Below are positions 7,639 to 17,884 of a DNA stretch of 64,000 bases, one piece after another (the stretch's first letter is position 1; each line of letters starts with the position of its first letter). Source of the stretch: Devosia sp. SL43 (GTDB lineage Bacteria; Pseudomonadota; Alphaproteobacteria; Rhizobiales; Devosiaceae); the NCBI RefSeq assembly GCF_021729885.1, contig NZ_CP063401.1, positions 3,402,501 through 3,466,500 of the forward strand. The letters are read 5' to 3'. The translations under genes and the position numbers were made by a program. Below the pieces are notes generated by a model. That model was not told the origin of the DNA, made no database searches, and saw nothing but the letters and a program-made list of their open reading frames with translations.

Positions 7639-7986
7639 ATGACCCGAGACAGCGTCTTCCTGACTAATATTTCCGGCGATGCCGGTCTGCGCAACGCGCA
7701 GGACATTGCCGCTCAGCTCAAGGCTGCTCTGGTCAATCACAACGCGATAGCGGCCGCGACCGATGATATTGCCAGCGCCGATATCACCACCGTGCAACTG
7801 CTGCTGGCGGCGCGTCGGCAGGCGGTGGCCGCTGGCAAGTCCTTTACGCTGGCGGCGCCACCCCACGGCGCGCTGCGCGACCTCCTCATCCAGATCGGTA
7901 TCCTCGACGCAGCGGGCACTGCCGCCACGTCGGATGCCGATTTCTGGCTCCACGAACCTCAGAAGACCAAGGGCAAGGCCGCATGA
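7639..7986 (+). CDS. STAS domain protein of the chemotaxis operon
   Basis: 115 residues with an anti-sigma-antagonist-like STAS fold: N-terminal strand-helix, a central SADITTVQLLLAARRQA helix and PPHGALRDLLIQIGIL near the C-terminus. Small STAS proteins are commonly found as the first gene of alphaproteobacterial che operons; the role there is unclear to me. The usual STAS phosphorylation Ser is not obvious, as the DIASADITTVQ segment has S in a shifted context. It overlaps cheY by four bases (ATGA). No strong ribosome binding site precedes ATG 7639. Confidence 0.7.
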   Translation: MTRDSVFLTNISGDAGLRNAQDIAAQLKAALVNHNAIAAATDDIASADITTVQLLLAARRQAVAAGKSFTLAAPPHGALRDLLIQIGILDAAGTAATSDADFWLHEPQKTKGKAA

Positions 7987-8351
7987 GCAAAACCATCCTG
8001 ACCATTGATGATTCCGCGTCCATCCGGCAGATGGTGGCCATGACGCTGAGCGCTGCTGGCCTCGACGTGATCGAGGCCATCAACGGCGCCGATGGCTATA
8101 CCAAGGCGACCACCAACACGGTCCACGCCGTCATCACCGACCTCAACATGCCGGTGATGAACGGCATCGAGTTCATCAAGAAGTATCGTCAGCACCCCCT
8201 GAGCAAGGGCGTGCCAATCATCCTGCTGACCACCGAGTCCGACGAAGAGCTCAAGCGCCAGGCCAAAGAGGCCGGGGCGACGGGCTGGATCGTCAAACCG
8301 TTCAAGCAGGAGCAGCTGCTGGCCGTGATCAAGAAGGTCACCGGCGCATGA
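7983..8351 (+). CDS. cheY: Chemotaxis response regulator CheY
   Basis: A 122-residue stand-alone receiver. The acidic pair is in TIDDSAS, the phosphoacceptor is D53 in AVITDLNMP, a Thr is in LLTTES, and the Lys is in VKPFK. CheY is phosphorylated by CheA and carries the signal to the flagellar motor or acts as a phosphate sink. It overlaps the STAS gene and cheA by four bases on each side, so all three are coupled. Confidence 0.95.
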   Translation: MSKTILTIDDSASIRQMVAMTLSAAGLDVIEAINGADGYTKATTNTVHAVITDLNMPVMNGIEFIKKYRQHPLSKGVPIILLTTESDEELKRQAKEAGATGWIVKPFKQEQLLAVIKKVTGA

Positions 8352-10438
8352 GCTTTCCCGATCCCACCGAGACCTTCCGGCAGGAAGCAAGGGAGCTGCT
8401 GGAACAACTGGAAGAAGGACTGCTCGATCTCGAGCAGAACCCGGCCAATGGCGACCTGATCAACTCCACCTTCCGCGCGCTCCATACCATCAAGGGTTCG
8501 GGTGCCATGTTCGGCTTCACCGCCGTTGCCGCCTTCGTGCATGAATTCGAGACGGCCTTCGACCAGGTGCGCAAGGGTCAGACTCCAGCAACGCCCGAAC
8601 TAATCGCCGTGGCGCTGGACGCCAAGGACCATATCCACAAGCTGATCGAACAGCCCGACTCCAAGCAGGCCGGCGGCGAAGCGATCCTGGAAGCGCTGCG
8701 CGTGGTCATCGCGGCGGCAAATGGCGCGCAGGCGATCGCCGTCGCGGTGCCCCAACCGGCCCCGGCTGCCCTCGCCAAGCCTCAGCCAGCCGCGGGAACG
8801 GCGCCGCGCTGGCGCATCCGGTTCCGCCTGCCCGGCGATGCGCTGGTTTATGGCACCAATCCGCTGCTATTGCTGGACGAAATCCGCGAAATCGGCCCTT
8901 GCACGATCACCGCGCTGACCGACACCATTCCGCCGCTCGACCTCATCGATCCGGAAGTTCCCTATCTCGGCTGGCAGGTCGATATCGAGGCCGAAGACCC
9001 GCGCGGTGCCATCGACGACGTGTTCATGTTCCTCAAGGACGGCATGGAGCTGTCAGTCGAGCCTCTGAACGACGCGCCAATTGCCACCGGTGGAGCGGGG
9101 CAGGGCGTCGAGATCGATCTGGCTTTGGAACTGGAAGCCGAGCCCGTGGTGGAGGCCGACCCGGAGCCTGTCGCGCCGACACCGACCGTGGCTGCGCCGA
9201 AGCCAGAAAAGGTCATGAAATCTGCAAGCAAAGCAGAAGAAAAGTCTCCACCGCCAGAGCGTGCTGCTTCTTCCTCCATGCGCGTCGATGCCGAGCGGCT
9301 TGATGAGTTGATGGACCGCGTCGGTGAACTGGTGATCGCACAGGCCCGCCTTACCCAGATTGCCGCCATGAGCAGTGACGGCAACCTCAAGACCATTGCC
9401 GAGGAACTGGAGCGCCTGTCTTCCGGGTTGCGCGACACCACGATGGGCATCCGCATGGTGCCGATCGGCACGCTGTTCAGCCGCTTCCGCCGCCTGGTCC
9501 ACGACCTCTCGCGCGATCTGGGCAAGGATATCGAGTTCATCACAACGGGCGAGGATACCGAACTCGACAAGACCATGATCGAGCGTCTCGCCGACCCGCT
9601 GGTTCACCTGATCCGAAATTCGGTCGACCATGGCCTTGAAGACGCGGACCGTCGCCTCAAGGCCGGCAAGGTTGCCAAAGGCACGGTGCGCCTTTCTGCC
9701 GTCTATGCCGGCGCAGAAGTGGCCATCTCCGTGACCGACGACGGAGCCGGGCTCAATGCTGAACGTATCCGCGCCAAGGCGGAGGAGGCGGGCTTGCTCG
9801 CCCCCGATGCCAAGATCGCCGATGCCGACCTGTGGCAGATGATCTTTGCTCCCGGCTTCTCCACCGCCAAGGAGGTTACGTCCCTTTCGGGGCGTGGCGT
9901 CGGCATGGACGTGGTCAAGCGGACAATAGACGGGTTGCGCGGCAGCATTGATGTCGCGACGACGCCCGGCAGCGGTTCGACCATGACCCTGCGGCTGCCG
10001 CTCACCCTGGCCATCATTGATGGCATGCTGGTGCGGGTCGGCAACGGACGTTACACCATCCCGCTGGCTGCCGTGGAGGAATGCGTCGAGCTGCCCAAGG
10101 GCATCGAGGCCAATGCCAAAGGCCGCAACTTCCTCGATATCCGCGGCAGTCTCGTACCCTTCCTGCGTCTGCGCGAGGTCTTTGGTACCAAGGCCCCAAT
10201 CGAGCCGCATCAGAAGGTGGTGATCGTATCGTCGGGCGAGGGCCGCGTCGGGCTCGTGGTCGATCAGATCATCGGCAACAACCAGACGGTCATCAAGCAA
10301 CTGAGCAAGCTGCACTCGGGCATCAAGTCGTTCTCTGGGGCGACTATCCTGGGCGACGGCACAGTAGCCCTCATCCTCGACACCGCCCATCTCGTGGCCT
10401 TCGGCCAGAACTATGTCGATCACGGGAGGGCAGCATGA
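8348..10438 (+). CDS. cheA: Chemotaxis histidine kinase CheA
   Basis: 696 residues. The P1 Hpt domain carries the phosphorylated H46 in RALHTIKGSGAMFGF. A P2-like segment at about 150-240 begins WRIRFRLPGDAL. A linker rich in Ala, Pro and Glu runs from about 245 to 310. The dimerisation domain follows (MRVDAERLDELMDRVGELVI). The ATP-binding domain has the N box (HLIRNSVDHGLE), VTDDGAGL and GRGVGMDVV. The C-terminal P5 CheW-like domain begins near 550. It phosphorylates CheY and CheB in response to receptors. It overlaps cheY and cheW by four and three bases. Confidence 0.96.
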   Translation: MSFPDPTETFRQEARELLEQLEEGLLDLEQNPANGDLINSTFRALHTIKGSGAMFGFTAVAAFVHEFETAFDQVRKGQTPATPELIAVALDAKDHIHKLIEQPDSKQAGGEAILEALRVVIAAANGAQAIAVAVPQPAPAALAKPQPAAGTAPRWRIRFRLPGDALVYGTNPLLLLDEIREIGPCTITALTDTIPPLDLIDPEVPYLGWQVDIEAEDPRGAIDDVFMFLKDGMELSVEPLNDAPIATGGAGQGVEIDLALELEAEPVVEADPEPVAPTPTVAAPKPEKVMKSASKAEEKSPPPERAASSSMRVDAERLDELMDRVGELVIAQARLTQIAAMSSDGNLKTIAEELERLSSGLRDTTMGIRMVPIGTLFSRFRRLVHDLSRDLGKDIEFITTGEDTELDKTMIERLADPLVHLIRNSVDHGLEDADRRLKAGKVAKGTVRLSAVYAGAEVAISVTDDGAGLNAERIRAKAEEAGLLAPDAKIADADLWQMIFAPGFSTAKEVTSLSGRGVGMDVVKRTIDGLRGSIDVATTPGSGSTMTLRLPLTLAIIDGMLVRVGNGRYTIPLAAVEECVELPKGIEANAKGRNFLDIRGSLVPFLRLREVFGTKAPIEPHQKVVIVSSGEGRVGLVVDQIIGNNQTVIKQLSKLHSGIKSFSGATILGDGTVALILDTAHLVAFGQNYVDHGRAA

Positions 10439-10935
10439 CCGCTACTGCACCACAGGCCATGAAGGCGCTGACACTGCGCCTGCAGGATGAACTGTTTGCC
10501 GTCGAGGCGGGCAGTGTCCGCGAAATCCTCGATCTCGTGCCGATCACCGAAGTGCCTAACGCGCCCGAGTTCGTTGGCGGCCTGATCAACGTGCGGGGCC
10601 GTGTCGTGCCCCTGGCTGACTTGCGGGTGATGTTCGGCATGGATCGCCCTGAGCCCGATCAGGACACCCGCATCGTCGTGATGGAAATCGACATCGACGG
10701 CGAGCCCACGGTCGCCGGCATCCTCGCCGACAAGGTCCACGACGTTACCGACATCGAAGCCGCTTCCATCGAGGAAGCACCCAAGGTCGGCATGCGCTGG
10801 CGCCCCGAATTCATCAAGGGCATCGGCAAGCGCAATGGCGGCTTCATCATCATCCCCGATCTGGGGCGAATTTTCGAAACACAGGGCGGCAGAAGCGCGC
10901 CCCAGGCAGCATCAGAAGAAAGGTCTGCATCGTGA
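10435..10935 (+). CDS. cheW: Chemotaxis coupling protein CheW (first copy)
   Basis: 166 residues with one CheW domain: [20 protein letters not shown], then [23 protein letters not shown] and a C-terminal [16 protein letters not shown] strand. It bridges receptors to CheA at the inner membrane. ATG 10435 has GGGAGGG upstream and overlaps the cheA stop. Its own stop overlaps the GTG start of the receptor gene. A second, more divergent cheW lies after the receptor. Confidence 0.94.
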   Translation: MTATAPQAMKALTLRLQDELFAVEAGSVREILDLVPITEVPNAPEFVGGLINVRGRVVPLADLRVMFGMDRPEPDQDTRIVVMEIDIDGEPTVAGILADKVHDVTDIEAASIEEAPKVGMRWRPEFIKGIGKRNGGFIIIPDLGRIFETQGGRSAPQAASEERSAS

Positions 10936-13037
10936 GACTAACCATAAAGACCAAGCTGGCGGCGGTGTTCACCGTCGTGGTCGCCCTCTCCGGCGTCAGC
11001 ATGTTCCTGGCCATCCAGAGCCTGGGCAAGCTAAACGAATCGCTCGGTACCATCGTGGATGTCCGCGCGGCCAACACCATCACCATGGGCGAGATCCAGT
11101 CCTCGCTCGAAAGCGTCGGTTCCCGCCTTCGCGCCATGATCATCACCACCGATCCAGAGGTGATGGTGGATTATGTGGGCAAGGTGAATGAGGACCTCGG
11201 CGAGATCGCGACATCCTCCGAGCGCCTCGACGCCAACGTAGCCGATCCGCAGATCCGCGAGCTGTTTGCCCAGTTCCAGGTCGAAATCGGCCAATATAGC
11301 GCCATCATCCCCCAGGTGATGGACCTGACCCAGCAGAACAGCGACGCCACCGCCCTCGCCATCTCTCGGTCCGACGGCAGCGCCGCGCTCGGCGTGGTCG
11401 AAGAGACGATGACCGAACTCAAGACCGCCCTTGCCGCCCGCGCCATAGCCGGCGAACCCGGCGGCTTCATCGCCTACCAGGCCGCCACCGACGCCTTCAT
11501 GACCATGACCGACATTTTCCGGCAGCAGCGCAACATCCTGCTGGCGTCTGGCGATCCGGAGCTGCAGGACAAGTGGTATGCCGACTACGTGTCCGGCATC
11601 GCTGCCATCACCGAGGGCATGCCGGCGCTGCAGCGCGCGGTTCCCGCGGCCGATACCGCCCTCTTTAACGCGGCCAAAGCTGCCTATGAAAACCTTGTCC
11701 TCGCTATGGACAAGGCCGTCAACGTCAGCATCACCAAGTCGGACTACAACGCCACCGTGATGGCGGATGCCGCCGCCGTCGAACGCCGCGAGGCCGAGGG
11801 CTTCCTGTTGCAGATGATCGAGCGCAACAAGGCGCTGCTCGAAGAAGCCGATACCGAAGCCGATACGCTCTACAACTCCTCGATGATGCTGCTGATCGGC
11901 CTGCTGGTGGGTTCCGCCTTGCTCGCTGCCATCGCCGCAACCTGGATCGTGTTGTCGATCTCCCGGGCTCTGTCGAGCGCCGTACGCCTCGCCAACGAAG
12001 TTGCCGATGGCAACCTCAGCGCCACGGCGTCCGTCAAGGGCGACGACGAAGTGGGCGACCTGATCAAGGCTCTCAATGCCATGACGCAGAGGCTGCGCGA
12101 AGTGGTGAGCGAAGTGACCACCGCTACTCGCAACGTCGCCGCCGGCAGCCAGGAAATGTCGGCTACCGCCGAACAGCTGAGCCAGGGCGCGACCGAACAG
12201 GCGTCCTCGACCGAAGAGGCTTCGGCGTCGATGGAGGAAATGGCTGCCACGATCAAGCAGTCTGCCGACAATGCGTCCCAGACCGAGAAGATTGCCCGTC
12301 AGTCGGCGGCGGACGCCATTGCCTCGGGCGAAGCGGTGACCAACGCCGTGACCGCCATGCAGACGATCGCCGAAAAGATCATGGTCGTGCAGGAAATCGC
12401 CCGCCAGACCGACCTGCTCGCCCTCAACGCTGCCGTGGAAGCGGCCCGTGCCGGCGAACATGGCCGTGGTTTCGCGGTCGTGGCTTCCGAAGTGCGCAAG
12501 CTCGCCGAGCGCAGCCAGGCTGCCGCCGCCGAAATCTCGACGCTGTCGGGGACGACGGTCAAGGCGGCCCAGTCGGCCGGAGAGATGCTCTCCAAGCTGG
12601 TGCCCGACATCCAGCGCACGGCTGAACTGGTGGAAGAAATCTCTGCCGGCAGCCGCGAGCAGAATGCCGGTGCGGCGCAGATCAACACTGCTATCCAGCA
12701 GCTTGACAAGGTGACCCAGCAGAACACCTCGGCGGCCGAGGAAATGTCGGCGACATCAGAGGAGCTAGCCAGCCAGGCCGAGCAGTTGCAGGCCGCCATC
12801 AGCTACTTCCGTATCGATGAGCGCGTTGCTGCACGCGACGAGCATGTGGCCGCCCCTGCCAAGTCCCGAACGTCCAACGCAGCAATGCGCGAGGCGATCC
12901 TGGCGCATGCCCCGCATATCGCGGCCAAGAAGTCGGCCGGCAAGCCCAGCAGGCCCAGCTCGGGTGGCTTCGACCTCGACCTTGATGACGGCCACGATGC
13001 GCTCGACGGCGAATTCAGCCGCCGCGGCGCGGCCTGA
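10932..13037 (+). CDS. Methyl-accepting chemotaxis protein
   Basis: 701 residues, GTG start overlapping the cheW stop. A first membrane helix lies at about 9-29. A long helical periplasmic ligand domain of about 280 residues follows, close to the size of helical bimodular sensors. The second helix is at about 315-340, then HAMP, then a cytoplasmic coiled coil whose tip reads [20 protein letters not shown] (about 494-513). Methylation-type Glu/Gln-rich helices flank the tip. The tail beyond about 640 is low in complexity and lacks the classical NWETF pentapeptide. The ligand is unknown. Confidence 0.94.
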   Translation: MRLTIKTKLAAVFTVVVALSGVSMFLAIQSLGKLNESLGTIVDVRAANTITMGEIQSSLESVGSRLRAMIITTDPEVMVDYVGKVNEDLGEIATSSERLDANVADPQIRELFAQFQVEIGQYSAIIPQVMDLTQQNSDATALAISRSDGSAALGVVEETMTELKTALAARAIAGEPGGFIAYQAATDAFMTMTDIFRQQRNILLASGDPELQDKWYADYVSGIAAITEGMPALQRAVPAADTALFNAAKAAYENLVLAMDKAVNVSITKSDYNATVMADAAAVERREAEGFLLQMIERNKALLEEADTEADTLYNSSMMLLIGLLVGSALLAAIAATWIVLSISRALSSAVRLANEVADGNLSATASVKGDDEVGDLIKALNAMTQRLREVVSEVTTATRNVAAGSQEMSATAEQLSQGATEQASSTEEASASMEEMAATIKQSADNASQTEKIARQSAADAIASGEAVTNAVTAMQTIAEKIMVVQEIARQTDLLALNAAVEAARAGEHGRGFAVVASEVRKLAERSQAAAAEISTLSGTTVKAAQSAGEMLSKLVPDIQRTAELVEEISAGSREQNAGAAQINTAIQQLDKVTQQNTSAAEEMSATSEELASQAEQLQAAISYFRIDERVAARDEHVAAPAKSRTSNAAMREAILAHAPHIAAKKSAGKPSRPSSGGFDLDLDDGHDALDGEFSRRGAA

Positions 13038-13048
13038 TCGGAGCAGTC

Positions 13049-13510
13049 ATGGCTGAAAGGGCCCAATACGTCACCCTGGGCGTCGCGGAGGAACTCTTCG
13101 CGGCACCCGTCGAGAAGGTGCAGGAAATCCTGGACATGCGGCCCATCGCGCGGCTGCCCCAGGCTCCGGCCAATCTGCTCGGCATGATCGACGTGCGCGG
13201 CCAGGGCATTCCGGTGGTCGATCTGCGCCTGACGCTCGGTCTGCCGGCGGCGCCAGATAACGAGAACACGCGCATCATCGTTCTGGCTCTCGCGGGCCAG
13301 GACGGCGATCTCCGGCTCGGCCTGCGCGCCGACCGGGTGTTCGAAGTGACCATCCTCGATGAGGCCGATCTCGACCCCCCGCCTGCCGTCAGCGGCAGTT
13401 GGTCGGGGCGTTGCATCGCCGGGATCGGTCGTCGCAACGGCCGCTTCGTCACCGTGCTCGATCTCGAACGCCTGCTCGGCGCGTTTGAAACGGTTACCGA
13501 GGCTGCCTGA
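13049..13510 (+). CDS. cheW: Chemotaxis coupling protein CheW (second copy)
   Basis: 153 residues with a single CheW domain: VAEELFAAPVEKVQEILDMR, NLLGMIDVRGQGIPVVDLRL and a final GIGRRNGRFVTVLDLERLL. It begins 12 bp after the receptor gene. Two cheW genes flanking one receptor suggest separate coupling partners or array positions. It is followed by a strong hairpin before cheR. Confidence 0.93.
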   Translation: MAERAQYVTLGVAEELFAAPVEKVQEILDMRPIARLPQAPANLLGMIDVRGQGIPVVDLRLTLGLPAAPDNENTRIIVLALAGQDGDLRLGLRADRVFEVTILDEADLDPPPAVSGSWSGRCIAGIGRRNGRFVTVLDLERLLGAFETVTEAA

Positions 13511-13515
13511 ACTTT

Positions 13516-13540
13516 CGGTACGCGACGGCGTCGCGTACCG
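13516..13540 (+). other. Perfect intercistronic hairpin between cheW and cheR
   Basis: CGGTACGCGAC and GTCGCGTACCG form an 11-bp perfect stem around a GGC loop. It begins five bases after the cheW stop and ends 23 bases before the cheR TTG. No run of T follows, so it is unlikely to be a simple terminator. It may stabilise or process the mRNA and so set the amount of CheR and CheB relative to the upstream proteins. Confidence 0.75.
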
Positions 13541-13563
13541 CCCCTCTTCGGCGGAGACTTGCC

Positions 13564-14445
13564 TTGCCCTTTTCCAAACAGCTCGCCGCCCGCTACGACA
13601 GCGTCGAAGACGATCACCTGTCGCTGCGCGACTTCAAGCTGATCGCCAACCTGATCGGCGATGAAGTCGGCATCAAGCTGCCGCCCGCCAAGCGTCTGAT
13701 GATCGAGGGTCGCCTGCGCAAGCGCGTCCGCGCGCTCGGCCTGCCGGGCCTGGATGCCTATGCCAGCTATCTCTTCCAGCGCGATGGCCTCGATGCCGAG
13801 CGTCCCCATCTCATCAACGCGGTGACCACCAACAAGACCGATTTCTTCCGTGAGCCCGAGCATTTCGACCTGCTCGAAAGCCGGCTGGTACCGGACCTGC
13901 TCGCCTTGCGCCGCGGCGAACGGCAGCCTTTGCTCAAGGTCTGGAGCGCCGCCAGCTCGACCGGCGCCGAGGCCTATACCTTGGCCATGGTGCTGGCCGA
14001 TCTTGTCGCGCAGCGCCACGATTTCCGCTTCGCTATCCTCGGTACGGACATCTCCACCGCCGTTCTGGAGCAGGGCGTTCGCGGCGTCTATCCGACCGAG
14101 CTGGTGGCCCCGGTCCCTCCCGCCAAGCAGCAGCGCTATCTCATGTATGCCCGCAAGCCCGGCGCCCGGCCGGAAGTGCGCATCGTGCCCGAGCTGCGGC
14201 GCCTGGTGCGGTTCGATCGTCTTAATCTAATGGACCAGACCTATCCGTTCGACCGGGACGTCGACGTGATCTTCCTGCGCAATGTGCTGATCTATTTCGA
14301 CAAGGCCGACCAGGAAAAGGTGATCCTGCGGCTGGTGAGCCATCTCCGCGTCGGCGGTTATCTCATTCTTGGTCATTCCGAATCCATGATCGGCACTGCG
14401 GTGACCATGCGTCAGGTCGCGCCCGCCGTATTCCAGAAGACCTGA
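13564..14445 (+). CDS. cheR: Chemoreceptor glutamate methyltransferase CheR
   Basis: 293 residues. An N-terminal helical domain ([20 protein letters not shown]) is followed by a SAM-dependent methyltransferase fold with [20 protein letters not shown], the SAM-binding [16 protein letters not shown] motif and [10 protein letters not shown]. It adds methyl groups to receptor glutamates during adaptation. The start is TTG 13564, preceded by GGCGGAG; no ATG fits. A hairpin lies upstream and cheB follows after 10 bp. Confidence 0.94.
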   Translation: MPFSKQLAARYDSVEDDHLSLRDFKLIANLIGDEVGIKLPPAKRLMIEGRLRKRVRALGLPGLDAYASYLFQRDGLDAERPHLINAVTTNKTDFFREPEHFDLLESRLVPDLLALRRGERQPLLKVWSAASSTGAEAYTLAMVLADLVAQRHDFRFAILGTDISTAVLEQGVRGVYPTELVAPVPPAKQQRYLMYARKPGARPEVRIVPELRRLVRFDRLNLMDQTYPFDRDVDVIFLRNVLIYFDKADQEKVILRLVSHLRVGGYLILGHSESMIGTAVTMRQVAPAVFQKT

Positions 14446-14455
14446 GGCCGTCGCC

Positions 14456-15580
14456 ATGTCCGAAACCCATCGCAAGATCCGTGTCCTCATCGTCGACGAC
14501 AGCGCATCCGTGCGCATGACGCTGAGTGAGATCATCGGCAGCGATCCTGATCTCGAAGTGATGGCTACCGCGGCAGATCCCTATGTGGCCGTCGAGCGCA
14601 TCCGCCAGGAAGTGCCCGATGTGATGTTCCTCGATATCGAGCTGCCGCGCATGGACGGCATCACTTTCCTGCGCAAGATCATGAGCCAGCGGCCTATCCC
14701 GACCGTCATCTGTTCGAGTGTAGCCGAAGCCGGCTCCGATACACTGATGCAGGCGCTGGAGGCCGGTGCAGTCGACGTGGTCGCCAAACCGCGTGTGGAC
14801 ACCACGCAGTTCCTGCAGGAATCACGCATGCGCATCTGCGACGCCGCCAAGGCGGCTGCCCATGCCAAGCTGCGCGGCGCGCAGAAGGCGCCGCCGCCGC
14901 CGATCAACGTCGAGGCCAAGCTCACCGCCGACGCGATCATTCCCCCGCATTCGGAGGCGCGCGCAGCATCTGTGCGGGCCAAGCAACCCGATACCGATCC
15001 GATCATCTGCATCGGTGCCTCGACGGGCGGTACCGAGGCTTTGCGCGAGGTGCTGGAGAAGCTCCCGGCCGACAGCCCGGCCATCATCATCGTTCAGCAC
15101 ATGCCGGAAAAGTTCACCAACGCCTTTGCCCGCCGCCTCAATGGTTTGTGCGCTATCGAGGTCAAGGAGGCCGAGGATGGCGACGTGGTGCAGGCGGGGC
15201 GGGCTCTGATCGCTCCGGGCAACCAGCATATGCTGCTGCAGCGCGCCGGGACGCGCTACACCGTGCAGATCGTTGACGGCCCGCATGTGTCCCGCCATCG
15301 GCCATCGGTGGATGTGATGTTCCGTTCAGCCTCGCAGGTCGCCGGTCGCAATGCCATGGGGGTGATCCTGACCGGCATGGGCGACGACGGTGCCCGCGGC
15401 CTGCTGGAAATGCGCCAGTCCGGTAGCCACACCGTCGCGCAGGACGAGGAAAGCTGCATCGTCTTCGGAATGCCCAAGGAAGCGATCCAGCGCGGCGCGG
15501 CTGCTAAGGTCATGCCGCTCAATCGGGTCGCGCACGAAATCGGCGTCTATGCGCGCAGCACCTATCGGCCAGGAGCCTGA
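14456..15580 (+). CDS. cheB: Chemotaxis methylesterase/glutaminase CheB
   Basis: 374 residues. The N-terminal receiver has LIVDDSAS and D60 in [12 protein letters not shown] Pro/Ala-rich linker is at about 140-165. The C-terminal esterase has S189 in [11 protein letters not shown]215 in QHMPEKFT and a [12 protein letters not shown] segment carrying the Asp. It removes receptor methyl groups when phosphorylated by CheA, opposing CheR. The next gene starts two bases after its stop. Confidence 0.95.
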   Translation: MSETHRKIRVLIVDDSASVRMTLSEIIGSDPDLEVMATAADPYVAVERIRQEVPDVMFLDIELPRMDGITFLRKIMSQRPIPTVICSSVAEAGSDTLMQALEAGAVDVVAKPRVDTTQFLQESRMRICDAAKAAAHAKLRGAQKAPPPPINVEAKLTADAIIPPHSEARAASVRAKQPDTDPIICIGASTGGTEALREVLEKLPADSPAIIIVQHMPEKFTNAFARRLNGLCAIEVKEAEDGDVVQAGRALIAPGNQHMLLQRAGTRYTVQIVDGPHVSRHRPSVDVMFRSASQVAGRNAMGVILTGMGDDGARGLLEMRQSGSHTVAQDEESCIVFGMPKEAIQRGAAAKVMPLNRVAHEIGVYARSTYRPGA

Positions 15581-15582
15581 CA

Positions 15583-17316
15583 ATGACTGCACTGGCCCGG
15601 CAATCCGCCATTTCCGATATCGACACATCGCGGCTCCGCGCCATTGCGCCGGCCTTGGCAGTGCCACGCGAGCAAATTGAATCCACCTTCGTCACCGTCG
15701 GCGCGCGCCTCGCCGAAGGTGCATCGACCCTCAACCGCATCTCCAAGGTGTTCGAGGCGCTCCCCGCTGAACTGCAAAGCCCCGAACTTGAAGAGGCATC
15801 CTCGCGCTTGGCCGAAGTAGGGCGTCGTGCCCAGGCCATTTCCGCCTCGTTCGCCACCGAACAGGCTGATTTGTCCCAATTGGTCGAGGTGGTCGCGGCC
15901 GCCGATCATCCGATTTCCAACCTGCGTCGCACCGTCAAGATGATGGGCATCGTCGCCATCAATGCCCGCGTGGTGGCGGCCAGTATCGTTGGCGACAGCG
16001 ACGATTTCGATGTCTTTACCCACGACATTGCCAAACTCTCGGAAAGCGCCAGCACGACTATCCAGGATTTTACGACCGTCTATCGACAGCTGACGGACGA
16101 AGTCGGTCAGGCAGCTCGCCAGCGCGGCAGCTTTCAGCACGATCATGCCGATACGCTGAGCGATCTGGCGACGAGCATGGAAAACGCATTGTCCGAAGTC
16201 GCGCGGCAGCGTGCCACCTCGGTCCAAAGCAGTGCCGAGACCGGCCGCGTCTCGCGCCAGATCGTCGGCCGTATCGCCAGCGCGGTGATGGCATTGCAGG
16301 TCGGCGACGCGACACGCCAGCGCATCGAGCATGTCGAGGCCGGCATCGAAACGCTGTGTGACCTGCTCGAAGGCGGAACACTGTCCGATGACGATGCGAC
16401 CGCAGCTCAGTCGGCAATCGGGGCCCTGCAGGCAGCGCAGCTGACAGCCGCGACCGATGCCTTCAAGGACGACGTCGCAGAGGCAAGCGCGGCGCTCATT
16501 GATCTTTCAGCCGATGCCAGTGTCATCATGGCGCATAGCCGCTCGATTTCCGGTGATGATGGCGGTTCGCCGCTCGCGGCGCTAAGTGCGGCCGTGCGTG
16601 ATGCGGCGATCGTGCTCAGCGATTGCGAAACCGAGCGCGGCAAGCTCGAACGCGTGGCGACGGCGGTCTTGCGCACGGTCGGCACCCTTCTGACGCATGT
16701 CGAGGCCGTGCAGGAGATCGAGGCCAACATGCGCCTCGTCAGTCTCAACGCCGCAGTCAAATGCGCGCAGCTCGGGCCGCGCGGCGCGGCGCTCAATGTC
16801 ATCGCCCGGCAGTTGCGTGAATTGACTGGGGAGACCGTGGCGGCGGCCGAGGCCGCAATGGCCGGCCTGCACGATGCGGCCCGACTGGCAAAGTCCTTCG
16901 GCGCAGCGGCCAATGGCGATGCCGCCGGCCGTGTGGGGCAGCTCGAACAGGAAGCCACGGTGGCTTTGCTGCTGCTGCAGGGCGTCGATCGTTCGTTGGC
17001 CGAAGCGCTGGGCACGCTCGAGCGCGATGGTCCAAACGTCATCGCGCTACTCGGCCATGCAGCGGAGACCTTCGCCGATCAGGCCGCAATATCGGAGACG
17101 ATGCGCGATCTTGCCCTGCAGATCGTCGCGGAATGTCCGCCTGTTGCGCAGGACCTTCCGGTCGATTTGCACGAGGTGATATCGAGCCTGCGCAAGCGCT
17201 ACACCATGGATGCCGAGCGCAAGATCCACGAGCAGTTGTTCGGCAAGGAGATGTTGGCCGAGCCAGCGCCCAAGGAAGAGGCCGAGGAGGTCGATCTCGA
17301 CGATCTGTTCCTTTAG
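15583..17316 (+). CDS. Large soluble chemotaxis-operon protein with MCP-like tips and a CheZ-like motif
   Basis: 577 residues, almost entirely helical, with no membrane segment. Two segments resemble receptor hairpin tips: MMGIVAINARVVAASI near 120-135 and NMRLVSLNAAVKCAQLGPRG near 382-401. Between them, LQVGDATRQRIEHVE has D242 and Q246 in a D-x-T-x-Q pattern like the DLTGQ phosphatase motif of CheZ. The C-terminus, EEVDLDDLFL, is acidic and hydrophobic like the CheY-binding tail of CheZ. No cheZ, cheX or cheC is seen in this operon. A role as a CheY-phosphate phosphatase or an array component is inference. The gene is two bases from cheB and ends the operon. Confidence 0.65.
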   Translation: MTALARQSAISDIDTSRLRAIAPALAVPREQIESTFVTVGARLAEGASTLNRISKVFEALPAELQSPELEEASSRLAEVGRRAQAISASFATEQADLSQLVEVVAAADHPISNLRRTVKMMGIVAINARVVAASIVGDSDDFDVFTHDIAKLSESASTTIQDFTTVYRQLTDEVGQAARQRGSFQHDHADTLSDLATSMENALSEVARQRATSVQSSAETGRVSRQIVGRIASAVMALQVGDATRQRIEHVEAGIETLCDLLEGGTLSDDDATAAQSAIGALQAAQLTAATDAFKDDVAEASAALIDLSADASVIMAHSRSISGDDGGSPLAALSAAVRDAAIVLSDCETERGKLERVATAVLRTVGTLLTHVEAVQEIEANMRLVSLNAAVKCAQLGPRGAALNVIARQLRELTGETVAAAEAAMAGLHDAARLAKSFGAAANGDAAGRVGQLEQEATVALLLLQGVDRSLAEALGTLERDGPNVIALLGHAAETFADQAAISETMRDLALQIVAECPPVAQDLPVDLHEVISSLRKRYTMDAERKIHEQLFGKEMLAEPAPKEEAEEVDLDDLFL

Positions 17317-17413
17317 CCTCACCCCTGGATAGGGGTTGCTGCGGCCGGGGCGAAGCATATGGTTCAGGGCAGTGCTGCGTGTTGCCCACAACCATTTCGT
17401 CCGGAGTCTGGTC

Positions 17414-17884
17414 ATGCACAATCCCCTGCCCACCGCCCTCGTCACCCTACTGCTGCTTGCCAGCCCCGCACTGGCACAGAACGACGTTTGCCTGGATGCC
17501 AATGGCAATGTGGATCAGGCGGCCACGGTCGGCTGGCAAAATTTCCAGGCCGGTGCCAGCGCAGACGCCATGCAACAGCTCGTCGGCACCTGGTACACCG
17601 AGATCCCGTCGCCGCAGACTGGCCAGATGGCCTATCGCTACCAAACACTCGAGCCGAACGGCCTCTTCACCATGCAGACGCGCGTCTGTGACAGCACGGG
17701 CGCCTGCAGCGACTACCCCGGCCACGGCTTCTGGGCGGCCCAAGGCGGGCAGGGCGGCGCTTTCACGACCATGACCATCACGTCAGAGACTCAGGTCACC
17801 AATTTCTGCGGGATCACGCAAGTCATGCTGCAAGGCAACATGATGCAGAGCGCACAGGGCCAAGTCTGGCAGCGGGTTCAGTAA
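17414..17884 (+). CDS. Secreted protein of unknown function
   Basis: 156 residues starting at ATG 17414, with GGAG about eight bases upstream. The first 22 residues are a signal peptide (PTALVTLLLLASPALA) with cleavage before QNDVC. The mature part has four cysteines, suggesting one or two disulfides, and an LVGTWYTEIPSPQTGQMAYR segment that recalls small lipocalin-like or lipid-binding periplasmic proteins. I do not recognise the family. It ends one base from the convergent dcd gene. The gap 17317-17413 shows no feature I can support. Confidence 0.7.
   Translation: MHNPLPTALVTLLLLASPALAQNDVCLDANGNVDQAATVGWQNFQAGASADAMQQLVGTWYTEIPSPQTGQMAYRYQTLEPNGLFTMQTRVCDSTGACSDYPGHGFWAAQGGQGGAFTTMTITSETQVTNFCGITQVMLQGNMMQSAQGQVWQRVQ

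Noticed and set aside
9053-10423. A 456-codon open frame antisense to cheA
   Set aside because: CheA is complete with all domains. The antisense product has no recognisable motif and reflects GC-rich third positions.
11031-12461. A 476-codon open frame antisense to the chemoreceptor
   Set aside because: It is rich in Gly, His and Arg without motifs; the sense gene is a clear receptor.
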